Positions 17,180-28,340 of a stretch of DNA of 64,000 nucleotides are shown here, in pieces. Position 1 is the stretch's first letter. Each line of letters opens with the position of its first letter. The notes under the pieces were generated by a model. The model worked only from the letters and a program-made list of their open reading frames with translations, was not told where the DNA came from and ran no database searches. The position numbers and the translations under genes are program-made. The stretch is taken from NCBI RefSeq assembly GCF_023242315.1, contig NZ_JALLIY010000002.1:310001-374000 (forward strand), read 5' to 3'. The stretch is from Pseudomonas sp. MWU13-2105. GTDB lineage: Bacteria > Pseudomonadota > Gammaproteobacteria > Pseudomonadales > Pseudomonadaceae.

Positions 17180-17309
17180 GGTGAGTCACCTCTTCTTTAT
17201 ATCAATTATTGAAGAAAGACTATTTTCCCTGCCTCAATTGATACTACGGAGTGCGTATTGCCTGCCTCATCGCTCAAGGTCGTACTGATCTTGTTTTTGA
17301 GCGCTGCAC

Positions 17310-17339
17310 GCGTCTACTGTCAAACTTGACAGTAGACGC
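17310..17339. promoter_or_regulatory. Perfect 14-bp inverted repeat
   Basis: Arms GCGTCTACTGTCAA and TTGACAGTAGACGC with only AC between them form a near-continuous 30-base dyad in the 395-base gap between the 56-codon gene and ltaE. A two-base loop is unfavourable for a hairpin, so a protein-binding operator is more likely than a terminator. The rest of this gap is AT-rich and shows no gene. Confidence 0.45.
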
Positions 17340-17574
17340 CGCTTGGGTTTTGTGTTTTGAGTTTGATAGGGCGTGAGCCCGGGAGCAGAGGATTGTTTTC
17401 TATAAGGTTTATTTTTTACTGTTGATTGTTTGCGTGCGAGGGTATTCCCGTTGCTGATCAGGGTGCAGCGGTTTATTGTGAAATTTCATAACGGCTCAGG
17501 ATATTTGGCTGGTTGAAAAGTCGAGCAAGCCATATCGCGCTTTATCTTGAAAAGCGCGATTGAAAGAAGTTGGG

Positions 17575-18615
17575 CTAGATGGACATGACTTCTCGAATAT
17601 CCGCCGCCAGTTCCCGCACCCGCTCTTCCTCGGTGTCCCACGAGCACATGAAGCGTGCGCCGCCCTTGCCGATGAAAGTGTAGAAGCGCCAGCCCTTGGC
17701 GGTCAGCGCGGCGATGGCCGCTTCCGACAGTTGCAGGAACACGCCGTTGGCTTCCACCGGGAACATCAGTTCCACGCCGGGGATGTCCTTGACCAGGCTG
17801 CTGAGCAGCTGCGCGCAGTGGTTGGCGTGGCGGGCGTGCTTGAGCCAGGCGTCGTTTTCCAGCAGGCCGACCCAGGGCGCCGAGAGAAAGCGCATTTTCG
17901 AGGCCAACTGTCCGGCCTGCTTGCAGCGATAGTCGAAATCCACCGCCAGGTCGTGGTTGAAGAACAGGATCGCTTCACCCACCGCCATGCCGTTTTTCGT
18001 GCCGCCGAAGCACAACACGTCGACGCCGGCCTTCCAGGTCAGATCGGCTGGGGTGCAACCGAGGTAGGCGCAGGCATTGGAGAAGCGCGCACCGTCCATG
18101 TGCAGGTGCAGGCCGAGTTCCTTGCAGGTGGCGCTGATGGCGCGGATTTCATCCGGGGTGTAGACGCTGCCGACCTCAGTGGCCTGGGTCAGGGTCACCA
18201 CGCGGGGCTTGGGGTAGTGGATGTCCTGGCGCTTGAGGGCGATCTCGCGGATCGCGTCCGGGGTCAGCTTGCCGTTTTCGGTACGCGCGGTGAGCAGCTT
18301 GGAACCGTTGGAGAAAAACTCCGGCGCGCCGCATTCGTCGGTTTCGACGTGGGCGGTCTCCGAGCAGATCACGCTGTGGTAGCTCTGGCACAGCGACGAC
18401 AGGGCCAGGGAGTTGGCCGCGGTGCCATTGAAGGCAAAGAACACTTCACAGTCGGTTTCGAACAGCTGGCGGAAACCGTCGGCGGCGCGCTGGGTCCATT
18501 CGTCGTCGCCGTAGGCGCGCTGGTGGCCGTGGTTGGCCTGTTCCATGGCGGCCCAGGCCTCGGGGCAGATACCGGAGTAGTTGTCGCTGGCGAATTGTTG
18601 GCTCTTGTCGGTCAT
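17575..18615 (-). CDS. ltaE: Low-specificity L-threonine aldolase
   Basis: A 346-residue PLP-dependent enzyme. It has FNGTAANSLAL (cofactor phosphate loop), SETAHVETDECGAPEF, LHLHMDGARFSNAC (Asp that pairs with the PLP ring nitrogen) and CFGGTKNGM, whose Lys forms the Schiff base. It cleaves threonine or allo-threonine to glycine and acetaldehyde and can act in reverse. ATG 18615 follows AAGGACC. Its place between gbc and sox genes matches the P. aeruginosa order and ties it to glycine/serine interconversion after betaine breakdown. Confidence 0.93.
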   Translation of the reverse strand: MTDKSQQFASDNYSGICPEAWAAMEQANHGHQRAYGDDEWTQRAADGFRQLFETDCEVFFAFNGTAANSLALSSLCQSYHSVICSETAHVETDECGAPEFFSNGSKLLTARTENGKLTPDAIREIALKRQDIHYPKPRVVTLTQATEVGSVYTPDEIRAISATCKELGLHLHMDGARFSNACAYLGCTPADLTWKAGVDVLCFGGTKNGMAVGEAILFFNHDLAVDFDYRCKQAGQLASKMRFLSAPWVGLLENDAWLKHARHANHCAQLLSSLVKDIPGVELMFPVEANGVFLQLSEAAIAALTAKGWRFYTFIGKGGARFMCSWDTEEERVRELAADIREVMSI

Positions 18616-18683
18616 GGCCCGGTCCTTGTGAACGATTATGGTGCGCACTGTAACCAGAATTGACCTTATCGCACAGGCACAGT

Positions 18684-18779
18684 TGTGGGAGCGGAGCTTG
18701 CCCGCGAAGGGGCCAGGGTCAGCAACACACAAAATAGCTCGACAGTGCCGACGCCTTCGCGGGCAAGCTCCGCTCCCAC
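18684..18779. repeat. REPIN (GTGGGAGCGGAGC family)
   Basis: Arms at 18684-18709 and 18754-18779 in inverted order with a 44-base spacer. It occupies the middle of the 345-base ltaE/glyA divergent gap; the rest of that gap must hold both promoters, for which no clear boxes are seen. Confidence 0.85.
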
Positions 18780-18960
18780 GGGGTTGTCCAGGCATTGATC
18801 ATCCTTGTGCTTGAAGTCATGTCGTAAACGCACCTTTGCGTGGCGTCCATAGGCATTTGATCGGTCTGCGTCGGCCATACCATCGCATCCAAAGGGCACT
18901 GCCGTAAGGTAAAGGCCTCACCGAGACGAATGGCGCACCGCCGCCGCTGGGAGAGACGCG

Positions 18961-20214
<1,254 letters not shown>

Positions 20215-20237
20215 GAGCGGTTTTGGAGTAAATGACT

Positions 20238-21488
20238 ATGCAACGCTATTCGGGCTTCGGCCTCTTCAAGCACTCTCTCAGCCATCATGAAAACTGGCAG
20301 AAAATGTGGCGCACGCCGACCCCGAAAAAGGTCTATGACGTGGTCATCGTCGGCGGTGGCGGGCATGGCCTGGCGACCGCCTACTACCTGGCCAAGGAAC
20401 ATGGCATCACCAACGTCGCCGTGGTCGAGAAGGGCTGGTTGGGCGGCGGCAACACCGCCCGTAACACCACCATTGTGCGTTCCAACTACCTGTGGGACGA
20501 ATCGGCGCACCTGTACGAACACGCGATGAAATTGTGGGAAGGCCTGTCCCAGGACCTGAACTACAACGTGATGTTCTCCCAGCGTGGTGTCTACAACCTT
20601 TGCCACACCCTGCAGGACATCCGTGATTCGGAGCGTCGGGTCAGTGCCAACCGCCTCAATGGCGTCGACGGCGAACTGCTCAACGCCCAACAGGTGGCGG
20701 ACGAGATTCCGTACCTGGACTGCTCGAAGAATGCCCGTTACCCGGTGATGGGCGCCACCGTCCAGCGTCGTGGCGGCGTGGCCCGTCACGATGCCGTGGC
20801 CTGGGGCTTCGCCCGTGCGGCCGACGCCCTCGGCGTGGACCTGATCCAGCAGACCGAAGTGATCGGTTTCCGCAAGGAAAACGGCGTGTGCATCGGTGTC
20901 GAGACCAACAAGGGCTTTATCGGCGCCAAGCGTGTCGGTGTGGTCACCGCCGGTAACTCCGGGCACATGGCCAAGCTGGCCGGCTTCCGCCTGCCGATCG
21001 AGTCGCACCCGCTGCAAGCGCTGGTGTCCGAGCCGATCAAGCCGATCATCGATAGCGTGATCATGTCCAACGCCGTGCACGGCTACATCAGCCAGTCCGA
21101 CAAGGGCGACCTGGTGATCGGTGCCGGTATCGACGGCTACAACGGCTACGGCCAGCGCGGTTCGTATCCGGTGATCGAGCACACCATCCAGGCCATCGTC
21201 GAGATGTTCCCGGTGTTGTCCCGCGTGCGCATGAACCGTCAGTGGGGCGGCATCGTCGACACCACCCCGGACGCCTGCCCGATCATTTCGAAAACCCCGG
21301 TCCCGAACATGTTCTTCAACTGCGGTTGGGGCACCGGCGGCTTCAAGGCTACCCCCGGCTCGGGCAACGTGTTTGCCGCGAGCCTGGCCAAGGGTGAAAT
21401 GCACCCGTTGGCCGCTCCCTTCTCCATCGACCGTTTCCATAACGGTGCGTTGATCGACGAACACGGTGCTGCTGCGGTCGCCCACTAA
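20238..21488 (+). CDS. soxB: Sarcosine oxidase beta subunit
   Basis: A 416-residue flavoprotein of the heterotetrameric sarcosine oxidase. The N-terminal FAD loop is [20 protein letters not shown]. Later motifs include [12 protein letters not shown], the region carrying covalently bound flavin in this subunit, and [17 protein letters not shown] near the C-terminus. It oxidises the methyl of sarcosine. GGAG is 9 bases before ATG 20238, but only 3 before ATG 20232, so the second is preferred. It begins 23 bases after glyA and is followed closely by soxD. Confidence 0.95.
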   Translation: MQRYSGFGLFKHSLSHHENWQKMWRTPTPKKVYDVVIVGGGGHGLATAYYLAKEHGITNVAVVEKGWLGGGNTARNTTIVRSNYLWDESAHLYEHAMKLWEGLSQDLNYNVMFSQRGVYNLCHTLQDIRDSERRVSANRLNGVDGELLNAQQVADEIPYLDCSKNARYPVMGATVQRRGGVARHDAVAWGFARAADALGVDLIQQTEVIGFRKENGVCIGVETNKGFIGAKRVGVVTAGNSGHMAKLAGFRLPIESHPLQALVSEPIKPIIDSVIMSNAVHGYISQSDKGDLVIGAGIDGYNGYGQRGSYPVIEHTIQAIVEMFPVLSRVRMNRQWGGIVDTTPDACPIISKTPVPNMFFNCGWGTGGFKATPGSGNVFAASLAKGEMHPLAAPFSIDRFHNGALIDEHGAAAVAH

Positions 21489-21502
21489 CAGGAGAAATCC
21501 CT

Positions 21503-21832
21503 ATGTTGCATATCTTCTGTCCTCATTGCGGCGAGCTGCGCTCCGAAGAGGAATTCCACGCTTCCGGCCAGGCGCATATCCCGCGTCCCCTGGACCCGGG
21601 CACCTGTACCGACGAGCAGTGGGGCGACTACATGTTCTTCCGCGACAACCCGCGCGGCCTGCACCACGAGCTGTGGGACCACGTTGCCGGTTGCCGGCAG
21701 TATTTCAACGTGACCCGCGACACCGTCACCTACGAGATTCTCGAAAGCTACAAGATTGGCGAGAAGCCGCAATTCACCGCTAAAGCAGACAGTTCGAAAG
21801 TGCCCGGCGCGGCTGTGGGAGAGAAGGTATGA
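21503..21832 (+). CDS. soxD: Sarcosine oxidase delta subunit
   Basis: A 109-residue zinc-binding subunit. CPHCGELRSEEEFHASG provides the Cys and His ligands, and WGDYMFFRDNPRGLHHELW is the family core. The delta subunit is structural within the sarcosine oxidase heterotetramer. The Lys-rich C-terminal tail is variable. Its stop overlaps the soxA start (ATGA). Confidence 0.95.
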   Translation: MLHIFCPHCGELRSEEEFHASGQAHIPRPLDPGTCTDEQWGDYMFFRDNPRGLHHELWDHVAGCRQYFNVTRDTVTYEILESYKIGEKPQFTAKADSSKVPGAAVGEKV

Positions 21833-24800
21833 GCCAGGTCAATCGCCTGTCCAACGGTGGTCGGATCGACCGCAACAAAGTCTTGAGCTTCACCTTCAAC
21901 GGCCAGGTCTACAAAGGCTTTGAAGGCGACACCCTGGCCGCCGCGTTGCTCGCCAACGGCGTTGATATCGTCGGCCGCAGCTTCAAGTATTCCCGTCCCC
22001 GGGGCATCTTCGCCGCCGGTGCCGAAGAGCCGAACGCGGTGCTGCAACTCGGCGCCACCGAAGCCACCCAGATCCCCAACGTGCGTGCCACCCAGCAAGC
22101 GCTGTATCAGGGCCTGGTGGCCACCAGCACCAACGGCTGGCCGAGCGTCAACAACGACATGATGGGGATTCTCGGCAAGGTCGGCGGCAAGCTGATGCCG
22201 CCGGGTTTCTACTACAAGACCTTCATGTACCCGCAGTCGTTCTGGATGACCTACGAGAAGTACATCCGCAAGGCCGCCGGCCTCGGTCGCTCGCCGACCG
22301 AGAACGATCCGGACACCTACGACTACATGAACCAGCACTGCGACGTGCTGATCGTCGGTGCCGGCCCTGCCGGCCTGGCCGCCGCACTGGCCGCCGCGCG
22401 CAGCGGCGCGCGGGTGATCCTGGCCGATGAGCAGGAAGAGTTCGGCGGCAGCCTGCTCGACTCCCGCGAAAGCCTCGACGGCAAGCCGGCGGCCGAGTGG
22501 GTCGCCAGCGTCATCGCCGAATTGAAAGGCCTGCCGGACGTGCTGCTGTTGCCACGGGCTACCGTCAACGGCTACCACGATCACAACTTCCTGACCATTC
22601 ACGAGCGCCTCACCGATCACCTCGGTGACCGTGCGCCGATCGGCCAGGTGCGCCAGCGTATCCACCGGGTCCGCGCCAAACGCGTGGTCCTGGCCACCGG
22701 TACCCATGAGCGTCCGCTGGTCTACGGCAACAACGACGTGCCGGGCAACATGCTCGCCGGTGCCGTTTCGACCTACGTCCGCCGTTACGGCGTGGCCCCG
22801 GGCAAGAAGCTGGTGCTGAGCACCAACAACGATCACGCCTATCGCGTGGCCTTGGACTGGCTCGATGCCAGCCTGCAAGTGGTGGCCATCGCCGATGCCC
22901 GCAGCAACCCACGCGGTGCGCTGGTGGAAGAAGCACGGGCCAAGGGGATTCGCATCCTCACCGGCAGTGCGGTGATCGAAGCCCGTGGCAGCAAGCACGT
23001 GACCGCGGCGCGCGTCGCCGCCATCGACGTCAAGGCGCATAAAGTCACCAGCCCAGGCGAATGGCTGGAGTGCGACCTGGTGGCCAGCTCCGGCGGCTAC
23101 AGCCCGGTGGTCCACCTGGCCTCGCACCTGGGCGGCAAGCCGACCTGGCGCGAAGATATCCTCGGTTTCGTGCCCGGCGAAGCACCGCAGAAACGCGTAT
23201 GCGTCGGCGGCATCAACGGCGTGTACGTCCTGGCCGATGCCCTGGCCGATGGTTTTGAAGGTGGCGTTCGCGCCGCCAGCGAAGCCGGTTTCAAGGCTGT
23301 CGAAGGCGTGCTGCCCAAAGCCCTGTCGCGTCTGGAAGAGCCCACCCTGGCGCTGTTCCAGGTACCCCACGAAAAAGCCACTGCACGGGCGCCGAAGCAA
23401 TTTGTCGACCTGCAGAACGACGTCACCGCCGCCGCCATCGAATTGGCGACCCGCGAAGGCTTCGAATCGGTCGAACACGTCAAACGCTACACCGCACTGG
23501 GCTTCGGTACCGACCAGGGCAAGCTGGGCAACGTCAACGGCCTGGCCATCGCCGCCCGTTCGCTGAACGTGACCATCCCGCAGATGGGTACCACCATGTT
23601 CCGTCCGAACTACACGCCGGTGACCTTCGGCGCGGTCGCCGGCCGGCACTGCGGGCATATCTTCGAGCCGGTGCGCTACACCGCCTTGCAGGCCTGGCAT
23701 GTGAAGCAGGGCGCCAAGTTCGAGGACGTCGGCCAGTGGAAACGTCCATGGTACTTCCCGCGTAACGGCGAAGACCTGCACGCCGCGGTCAAGCGTGAGT
23801 GCAAGGCCGTGCGCGACAGCGTCGGCCTGCTCGACGCCTCGACCCTGGGCAAGATCGATATCCAGGGCCCGGACGCGCGTGAGTTCCTCAACCGCATCTA
23901 CACCAACGCCTGGACCAAGCTCGATGTGGGCAAGGCCCGCTACGGCCTGATGTGCAAGGAAGACGGCATGGTCTTCGACGACGGCGTCACCGCCTGTCTG
24001 GCCGACAACCACTTCCTGATGACCACCACCACCGGCGGTGCGGCTCGCGTCCTGCAGTGGCTGGAGCTGTACCATCAGACCGAATGGCCGAACATGAAGG
24101 TGTACTTCACCTCCGTGACCGACCACTGGGCGACCATGACCCTGTCCGGGCCGAACAGCCGCAAGCTGCTCAGCGCAGTCACCGACATCGACCTGGACAA
24201 GGACGCGTTCCCGTTCATGACCTGGAAAGAAGGCCTGGTCGGCGGTGTGCCGGCGCGGGTGTTCCGGATTTCCTTTACCGGCGAGTTGTCCTACGAGGTC
24301 AACGTCCAGGCCGACTACGCCATGGGTGTGCTGGAGAAGGTCGTCGAGGCCGGCAAGCAGTACAACCTGACCCCGTACGGCACCGAGACCATGCACGTGC
24401 TGCGGGCCGAGAAGGGCTTCATCATCGTCGGCCAGGACACTGACGGCTCGATGACCCCGGACGACCTGAACATGGGTTGGTGCGTGGGCCGGACCAAGCC
24501 GTTCTCGTGGATCGGCTGGCGCGGGATGAACCGTGAAGACTGCGTGCGTGAAGAGCGCAAGCAACTGGTCGGGCTCAAGCCGATCGATCCGACCAAGTGG
24601 CTGCCGGAAGGCGCGCAGTTGGTGTTCGACACCAAGCAGACGATCCCGATGAAGATGGTCGGTCACGTCACCTCCAGCTATGCCCACAACTCGCTTGGCT
24701 ATTCGTTTGCCATGGCGGTGGTCAAGGGCGGCTTGAAGCGCATGGGTGAGCGGGTGTTCGCACCCTTGGCCGATGGCAGCGTGATTGAGGCGGAAATCGT

Positions 24801-24846
24801 TTCTTCGGTGTTCTTCGATCCTAAAGGGGACCGCCAGAACATCTGA
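21829..24846 (+). CDS. soxA: Sarcosine oxidase alpha subunit
   Basis: A 1005-residue subunit. An N-terminal 2Fe-2S-like fold (GDTLAAALLANGVDIVGRSF) lacks the iron-binding cysteines, as normal here. It is followed by a dinucleotide-binding domain (CDVLIVGAGPAGLAAALAAA), a second nucleotide loop near GKKLVLSTNNDHAYR, and a C-terminal GcvT-like aminomethyltransferase domain (LGKIDIQGPDAREFLNRIYT and RAEKGFIIVGQDTDGSM). This folate-binding part transfers the oxidised methyl to tetrahydrofolate to give methylene-tetrahydrofolate. Length and order match the family. Confidence 0.96.
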   Translation: MSQVNRLSNGGRIDRNKVLSFTFNGQVYKGFEGDTLAAALLANGVDIVGRSFKYSRPRGIFAAGAEEPNAVLQLGATEATQIPNVRATQQALYQGLVATSTNGWPSVNNDMMGILGKVGGKLMPPGFYYKTFMYPQSFWMTYEKYIRKAAGLGRSPTENDPDTYDYMNQHCDVLIVGAGPAGLAAALAAARSGARVILADEQEEFGGSLLDSRESLDGKPAAEWVASVIAELKGLPDVLLLPRATVNGYHDHNFLTIHERLTDHLGDRAPIGQVRQRIHRVRAKRVVLATGTHERPLVYGNNDVPGNMLAGAVSTYVRRYGVAPGKKLVLSTNNDHAYRVALDWLDASLQVVAIADARSNPRGALVEEARAKGIRILTGSAVIEARGSKHVTAARVAAIDVKAHKVTSPGEWLECDLVASSGGYSPVVHLASHLGGKPTWREDILGFVPGEAPQKRVCVGGINGVYVLADALADGFEGGVRAASEAGFKAVEGVLPKALSRLEEPTLALFQVPHEKATARAPKQFVDLQNDVTAAAIELATREGFESVEHVKRYTALGFGTDQGKLGNVNGLAIAARSLNVTIPQMGTTMFRPNYTPVTFGAVAGRHCGHIFEPVRYTALQAWHVKQGAKFEDVGQWKRPWYFPRNGEDLHAAVKRECKAVRDSVGLLDASTLGKIDIQGPDAREFLNRIYTNAWTKLDVGKARYGLMCKEDGMVFDDGVTACLADNHFLMTTTTGGAARVLQWLELYHQTEWPNMKVYFTSVTDHWATMTLSGPNSRKLLSAVTDIDLDKDAFPFMTWKEGLVGGVPARVFRISFTGELSYEVNVQADYAMGVLEKVVEAGKQYNLTPYGTETMHVLRAEKGFIIVGQDTDGSMTPDDLNMGWCVGRTKPFSWIGWRGMNREDCVREERKQLVGLKPIDPTKWLPEGAQLVFDTKQTIPMKMVGHVTSSYAHNSLGYSFAMAVVKGGLKRMGERVFAPLADGSVIEAEIVSSVFFDPKGDRQNI

Positions 24847-24933
24847 CGCCGTAGTCCAGTGGGAGCGGTTGTTCATGAGGTGGAGTCAGGCACTGACCCA
24901 CCGCAAAGACAGAATTCAACACAGGTGTTTCAC

Positions 24934-25566
24934 ATGACCACAGCCAACGTTTACCAACAACGCCCGACTTCCGGGGCCAAGGCCGAGTCGTCGTTGCACC
25001 ACGCCGACCTCGCCAGCCTGGTGGGTAAAGGCCGCAAGAACGCCGGTGTGACCGTGCGGGAAAAGAAATTGCTCGGTCACCTGACCATCCGTGGCGACGG
25101 CCATGACGCGGCCTTCGCCGCCGGCGTGCACAAGGCCCTCGGCCTGGAGCTGCCGGTGGCGCTGACCGTGGTGGCCAAGGGCGAGACCAGCCTGCAATGG
25201 CTCGGCCCCGACGAGTGGCTGCTGATCGTTCCGAGCGGCGAAGAGTTCGCGGCCGAGAAGGCGTTGCGCGAAGCCCTGGGTGACCTGCATATCGCCATCG
25301 TCAATGTCAGCGGCGGCCAGCAACTGCTGGAGCTGAGCGGCCCGAACGTGCGCCAGGTGCTGATGAAATCCACCAGCTACGACGTGCACCCGGACAACTT
25401 CCCGGTGGGCAAGGCCGTCGGCACTGTCTTCGCCAAGTCGCAGCTGATGATCCGCCATACCGCCGAAGACACCTGGGAGCTGGTGATCCGTCGCAGCTTC
25501 TCGGATTACTGGTGGTTGTGGTTGCAGGATGCGGCGGCCGAATACGGTCTCAGCGTCCAGGCCTGA
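24934..25566 (+). CDS. soxG: Sarcosine oxidase gamma subunit
   Basis: A 210-residue subunit related to the C-terminal part of GcvT. It has LQWLGPDEWLLIVPSGEE, IVNVSGGQQLLELSGPNVRQ, DVHPDNFPVGKAVGTVFAKS and a terminal LVIRRSFSDYWWLWL. The gamma subunit completes the sarcosine oxidase heterotetramer. ATG 24934 follows AGGTG; an in-frame GTG/ATG further up would add a non-conserved leader. It starts 87 bases after soxA, a somewhat wider gap than elsewhere in the operon. Confidence 0.94.
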   Translation: MTTANVYQQRPTSGAKAESSLHHADLASLVGKGRKNAGVTVREKKLLGHLTIRGDGHDAAFAAGVHKALGLELPVALTVVAKGETSLQWLGPDEWLLIVPSGEEFAAEKALREALGDLHIAIVNVSGGQQLLELSGPNVRQVLMKSTSYDVHPDNFPVGKAVGTVFAKSQLMIRHTAEDTWELVIRRSFSDYWWLWLQDAAAEYGLSVQA

Positions 25567-25595
25567 TACAGATTCAACGTGTTCAGTGGACTCAA

Positions 25596-25728
25596 TGTGG
25601 CGAGGGGGCTTGCCCCCGCGGGGCTGCGAAGCAGCCCCAGACCCTGAAGGCGCGGTTTGTCTGACACTACGCGATTACCGGTTTTACGGCTGCTTCGCAA
25701 CCGAACGGGGGCAAGCCCCCCCGCCACA
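25596..25728. repeat. Composite 133-bp REP-type element, copy 2
   Basis: Nearly the same sequence as the element at 14136: outer TGTGGCGAGGGGGCTTG arms, inner GGGCTGCGAAGCAGCCCC, spacer with CCTGAAGGCGCGGTTTGTCT. It sits between soxG and purU inside a probable operon, so it may set relative transcript levels. Confidence 0.85.
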
Positions 25729-25799
25729 GTAACCAGGTTCGCCACAGGTTTTGTATTGCGCCGGTTGGCGTGCAGGTATTCAAGAACAGGAGTCACCGC

Positions 25800-26657
25800 A
25801 TGAGCCGCGCCCCCGATACATGGATTTTGACCGCCGACTGCCCCAGCGTGCTCGGCACGGTGGATGCGGTGACCCGCTACCTGTTCGAACAGGGCTGCTA
25901 CGTCACTGAACACCATTCGTTCGATGATCGCCTCTCGGGGCGTTTCTTCATTCGCGTGGAGTTTCGCCAGCCTGACGGTTTCGACGAGCTGGCCTTCCGC
26001 GCCGGCCTGGCCCTGCGCGTTGAGTCCTTCGGCATGCTGTTCGAACTGACCGCGCCGAACTACCGGCCGAAAGTGGTGATCATGGTCTCCAAGGCCGATC
26101 ACTGCCTCAACGACCTGCTCTATCGCCAGCGTATCGGTCAATTGTCCATGGACGTGGCCGCCGTGGTCTCCAACCACCCGGACCTCAAGCCCCTGGCCGA
26201 CTGGCACCAGATTCCCTACTACCATTTCCCATTGGACCCGAACGACAAGCCGGGCCAGGAGCGCCAGGTCTGGCAGGTGATCGAGGAGTCCGGCGCGGAG
26301 CTGGTGATCCTTGCCCGCTACATGCAGGTGCTCTCGCCCGAGCTGTGCCGCAAGCTCGACGGCAAGGCAATCAATATCCACCACTCGTTGTTGCCCGGTT
26401 TCAAGGGCGCCAAACCTTATCACCAGGCCTACAACAAGGGTGTGAAACTGGTGGGGGCTACCGCGCACTACATCAACAACGACCTGGACGAAGGCCCGAT
26501 CATCGCCCAGGGCGTCGAGGTGGTGGACCACAGTCACTACCCCGAGGACCTGATCGCCAAGGGCCGCGATATCGAAGGGCTGACGTTGGCGCGGGCGGTG
26601 GGTTATCACATTGAACGCCGGGTTTTTCTGAACGCCAACCGAACAGTAGTGCTTTAA
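25800..26657 (+). CDS. purU: Formyltetrahydrofolate deformylase
   Basis: A 285-residue enzyme. The N-terminal ACT domain (WILTADCPSVLGTVDAVTRY) is followed by a formyltransferase-type catalytic domain with KVVIMVSKADHCLNDLLYR, INIHHSLLPGFKGAKPYHQA and VKLVGATAHYINNDLDEGPI; the conserved Asn/His/Asp set is present. It hydrolyses 10-formyl-tetrahydrofolate to formate and tetrahydrofolate, regenerating folate for sarcosine oxidase. ATG 25800 is 8 bases after AGGAG. Confidence 0.95.
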   Translation: MSRAPDTWILTADCPSVLGTVDAVTRYLFEQGCYVTEHHSFDDRLSGRFFIRVEFRQPDGFDELAFRAGLALRVESFGMLFELTAPNYRPKVVIMVSKADHCLNDLLYRQRIGQLSMDVAAVVSNHPDLKPLADWHQIPYYHFPLDPNDKPGQERQVWQVIEESGAELVILARYMQVLSPELCRKLDGKAINIHHSLLPGFKGAKPYHQAYNKGVKLVGATAHYINNDLDEGPIIAQGVEVVDHSHYPEDLIAKGRDIEGLTLARAVGYHIERRVFLNANRTVVL

Positions 26658-26675
26658 AAGGTGGTCGTTTTACGA

Positions 26676-26786
26676 CCTTCGCGGCGGTGCGGCGATCCGA
26701 CAAGCTCCGCTCCCACATTAGGTTTGTGTCGTACTCAGAAAGTACATACGACTCGGGACCTGTGGGAGCGGAGCTTGCCCGCGAAG
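26676..26786. repeat. Interrupted REPIN, with a further half element
   Basis: The right arm (TGTGGGAGCGGAGCTTGCCC..., 26761-26786) is intact. The left arm CCTTCGCGGCGGTGCGGCGATCCGACAAGCTCC is interrupted by an insertion of about 14 bases. A single half element (CTGTAGGAGCCGGCTTACCG) follows at about 26874. Together they fill most of the 346-base purU-fdhA gap. Confidence 0.7.
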
Positions 26787-27003
26787 AGGTCCGCAAGAAC
26801 AACGCAACAATCACAAGCAGTAACCCGAGCAATCTCCCGCAGTGGGCGCGGTGCCTGCCGTGACGCAACACCCCTGTAGGAGCCGGCTTACCGGCGATGG
26901 AGCCCGTAAAAACAACGCAACAACCACAGGCAATAACCCGAGCAATCTACGCGCTGCCCCCTGGCAACGTGTTGCTACATAAAAACAACAGCGAGGTGAA
27001 AGC

Positions 27004-28203
27004 ATGTCTGGCAATCGTGGTGTGGTGTATCTCGGCAATGGCAAGGTCGAGGTGCAAAAAATCGACTATCCGAAAATGCAGGACCCACGCGGCAGGAAGA
27101 TTGAGCACGGTGTCATCCTGCGCGTCGTCTCCACCAACATCTGTGGTTCGGACCAGCACATGGTCCGTGGCCGTACCACCGCCCAGACCGGTCTGGTCCT
27201 GGGTCATGAAATCACCGGTGAAGTGATCGAGAAGGGCCGCGATGTCGAGAACCTGAAGCTCGGCGACCTGGTCTCGGTACCGTTCAACGTGGCTTGCGGG
27301 CGCTGCCGCTCCTGCAAGGAGCAGCACACTGGCGTCTGCCTGACCGTCAACCCGGCCCGTGCCGGCGGTGCCTATGGTTATGTCGACATGGGCGACTGGA
27401 CCGGCGGCCAGGCCGAATACGTGCTGGTGCCGTACGCCGACTTCAACCTGCTGAAACTGCCGGATCGCGACAAGGCCATGGAGAAAATCCGCGACCTGAC
27501 CTGCCTGTCCGACATCCTTCCCACCGGCTACCACGGCGCGGTCACCGCGGGCGTTGGCCCGGGTAGCAGCGTGTACATCGCTGGTGCCGGTCCGGTCGGT
27601 CTCGCGGCGGCGGCTTCGGCACGCCTGCTGGGCGCGGCGGTGGTGATCATCGGTGACGTCAACCCTATCCGCCTGGCCCACGCCAAGGCCCAGGGTTTTG
27701 AAATCGCCGACCTGTCCAAGGACACCCCGTTGCACGAGCAGATCGCCGCGTTGCTCGGCGAGCCGGAAGTGGACTGCGCCGTCGATGCCGTGGGCTTCGA
27801 AGCCCGTGGTCACGGTCATGAAGGCGTGAAGCACGAGGCTCCGGCCACCGTGCTCAACTCGCTGATGGGCGTGGTCCGGGTGGCGGGCAAGATCGGTATT
27901 CCGGGCCTGTACGTGACCGAAGACCCGGGTGCGGTGGATGCCGCCGCGAAAATCGGCAGCCTGAGCATCCGCTTTGGCCTCGGCTGGGCCAAGTCCCACA
28001 GCTTCCACACCGGCCAGACTCCGGTGATGAAGTACAACCGCCAGCTGATGCAGGCAATCATGTGGGATCGGATCAAGATCGCCGATATCGTCGGCGTCGA
28101 AGTGATCAGCCTGGATGACGCGCCACGCGGTTACGGCGAGTTCGATTCGGGCGTACCGAAGAAGTTCGTGATTGACCCGCACAAGCTGTTCAGTGCAGCG
28201 TAA
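27004..28203 (+). CDS. fdhA: Glutathione-independent formaldehyde dehydrogenase
   Basis: A 399-residue zinc-dependent medium-chain dehydrogenase. Catalytic-zinc ligands are in ICGSDQH and GHEITGEV; the structural-zinc cysteines are in CGRCRSCKEQHTGVC. The NAD-binding loop is YIAGAGPVGLAAAASARLLG. It oxidises formaldehyde released by the GbcAB and sarcosine steps to formate without glutathione, as in P. putida FdhA. The start follows GAGGTGAAAGC. It is the last gene of the block and is followed at once by a strong terminator. Confidence 0.95.
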   Translation: MSGNRGVVYLGNGKVEVQKIDYPKMQDPRGRKIEHGVILRVVSTNICGSDQHMVRGRTTAQTGLVLGHEITGEVIEKGRDVENLKLGDLVSVPFNVACGRCRSCKEQHTGVCLTVNPARAGGAYGYVDMGDWTGGQAEYVLVPYADFNLLKLPDRDKAMEKIRDLTCLSDILPTGYHGAVTAGVGPGSSVYIAGAGPVGLAAAASARLLGAAVVIIGDVNPIRLAHAKAQGFEIADLSKDTPLHEQIAALLGEPEVDCAVDAVGFEARGHGHEGVKHEAPATVLNSLMGVVRVAGKIGIPGLYVTEDPGAVDAAAKIGSLSIRFGLGWAKSHSFHTGQTPVMKYNRQLMQAIMWDRIKIADIVGVEVISLDDAPRGYGEFDSGVPKKFVIDPHKLFSAA

Positions 28204-28222
28204 GCAGTAAAGGGCAAGACGG

Positions 28223-28250
28223 AAAAAGGGCGACTTCGGTCGCCCTTTTT
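28223..28250 (+). terminator. Intrinsic terminator of the sox-fdhA block
   Basis: AAAAAGGGCGAC-TTCG-GTCGCCCTTTTT: a 12-bp perfect stem with a stable TTCG loop and T-run, 20 bases after the fdhA stop. The A-run on the other side makes it potentially bidirectional. Confidence 0.93.
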
Positions 28251-28340
28251 AATGCTGCGGTTTTTATTTTGGCTCTGGAAAGGCGAGGTGGTTTTTTTGT
28301 CCGCTCGACATTCCAGGGGGGGGCTAGCGGTTTTTTGAGC

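Noticed and set aside
21748..24876. 1042-residue minus-strand ORF opposite soxA
   Set aside because: It is a shadow of soxA: His/Arg/Gly-rich without motifs, and soxA has full family domains.
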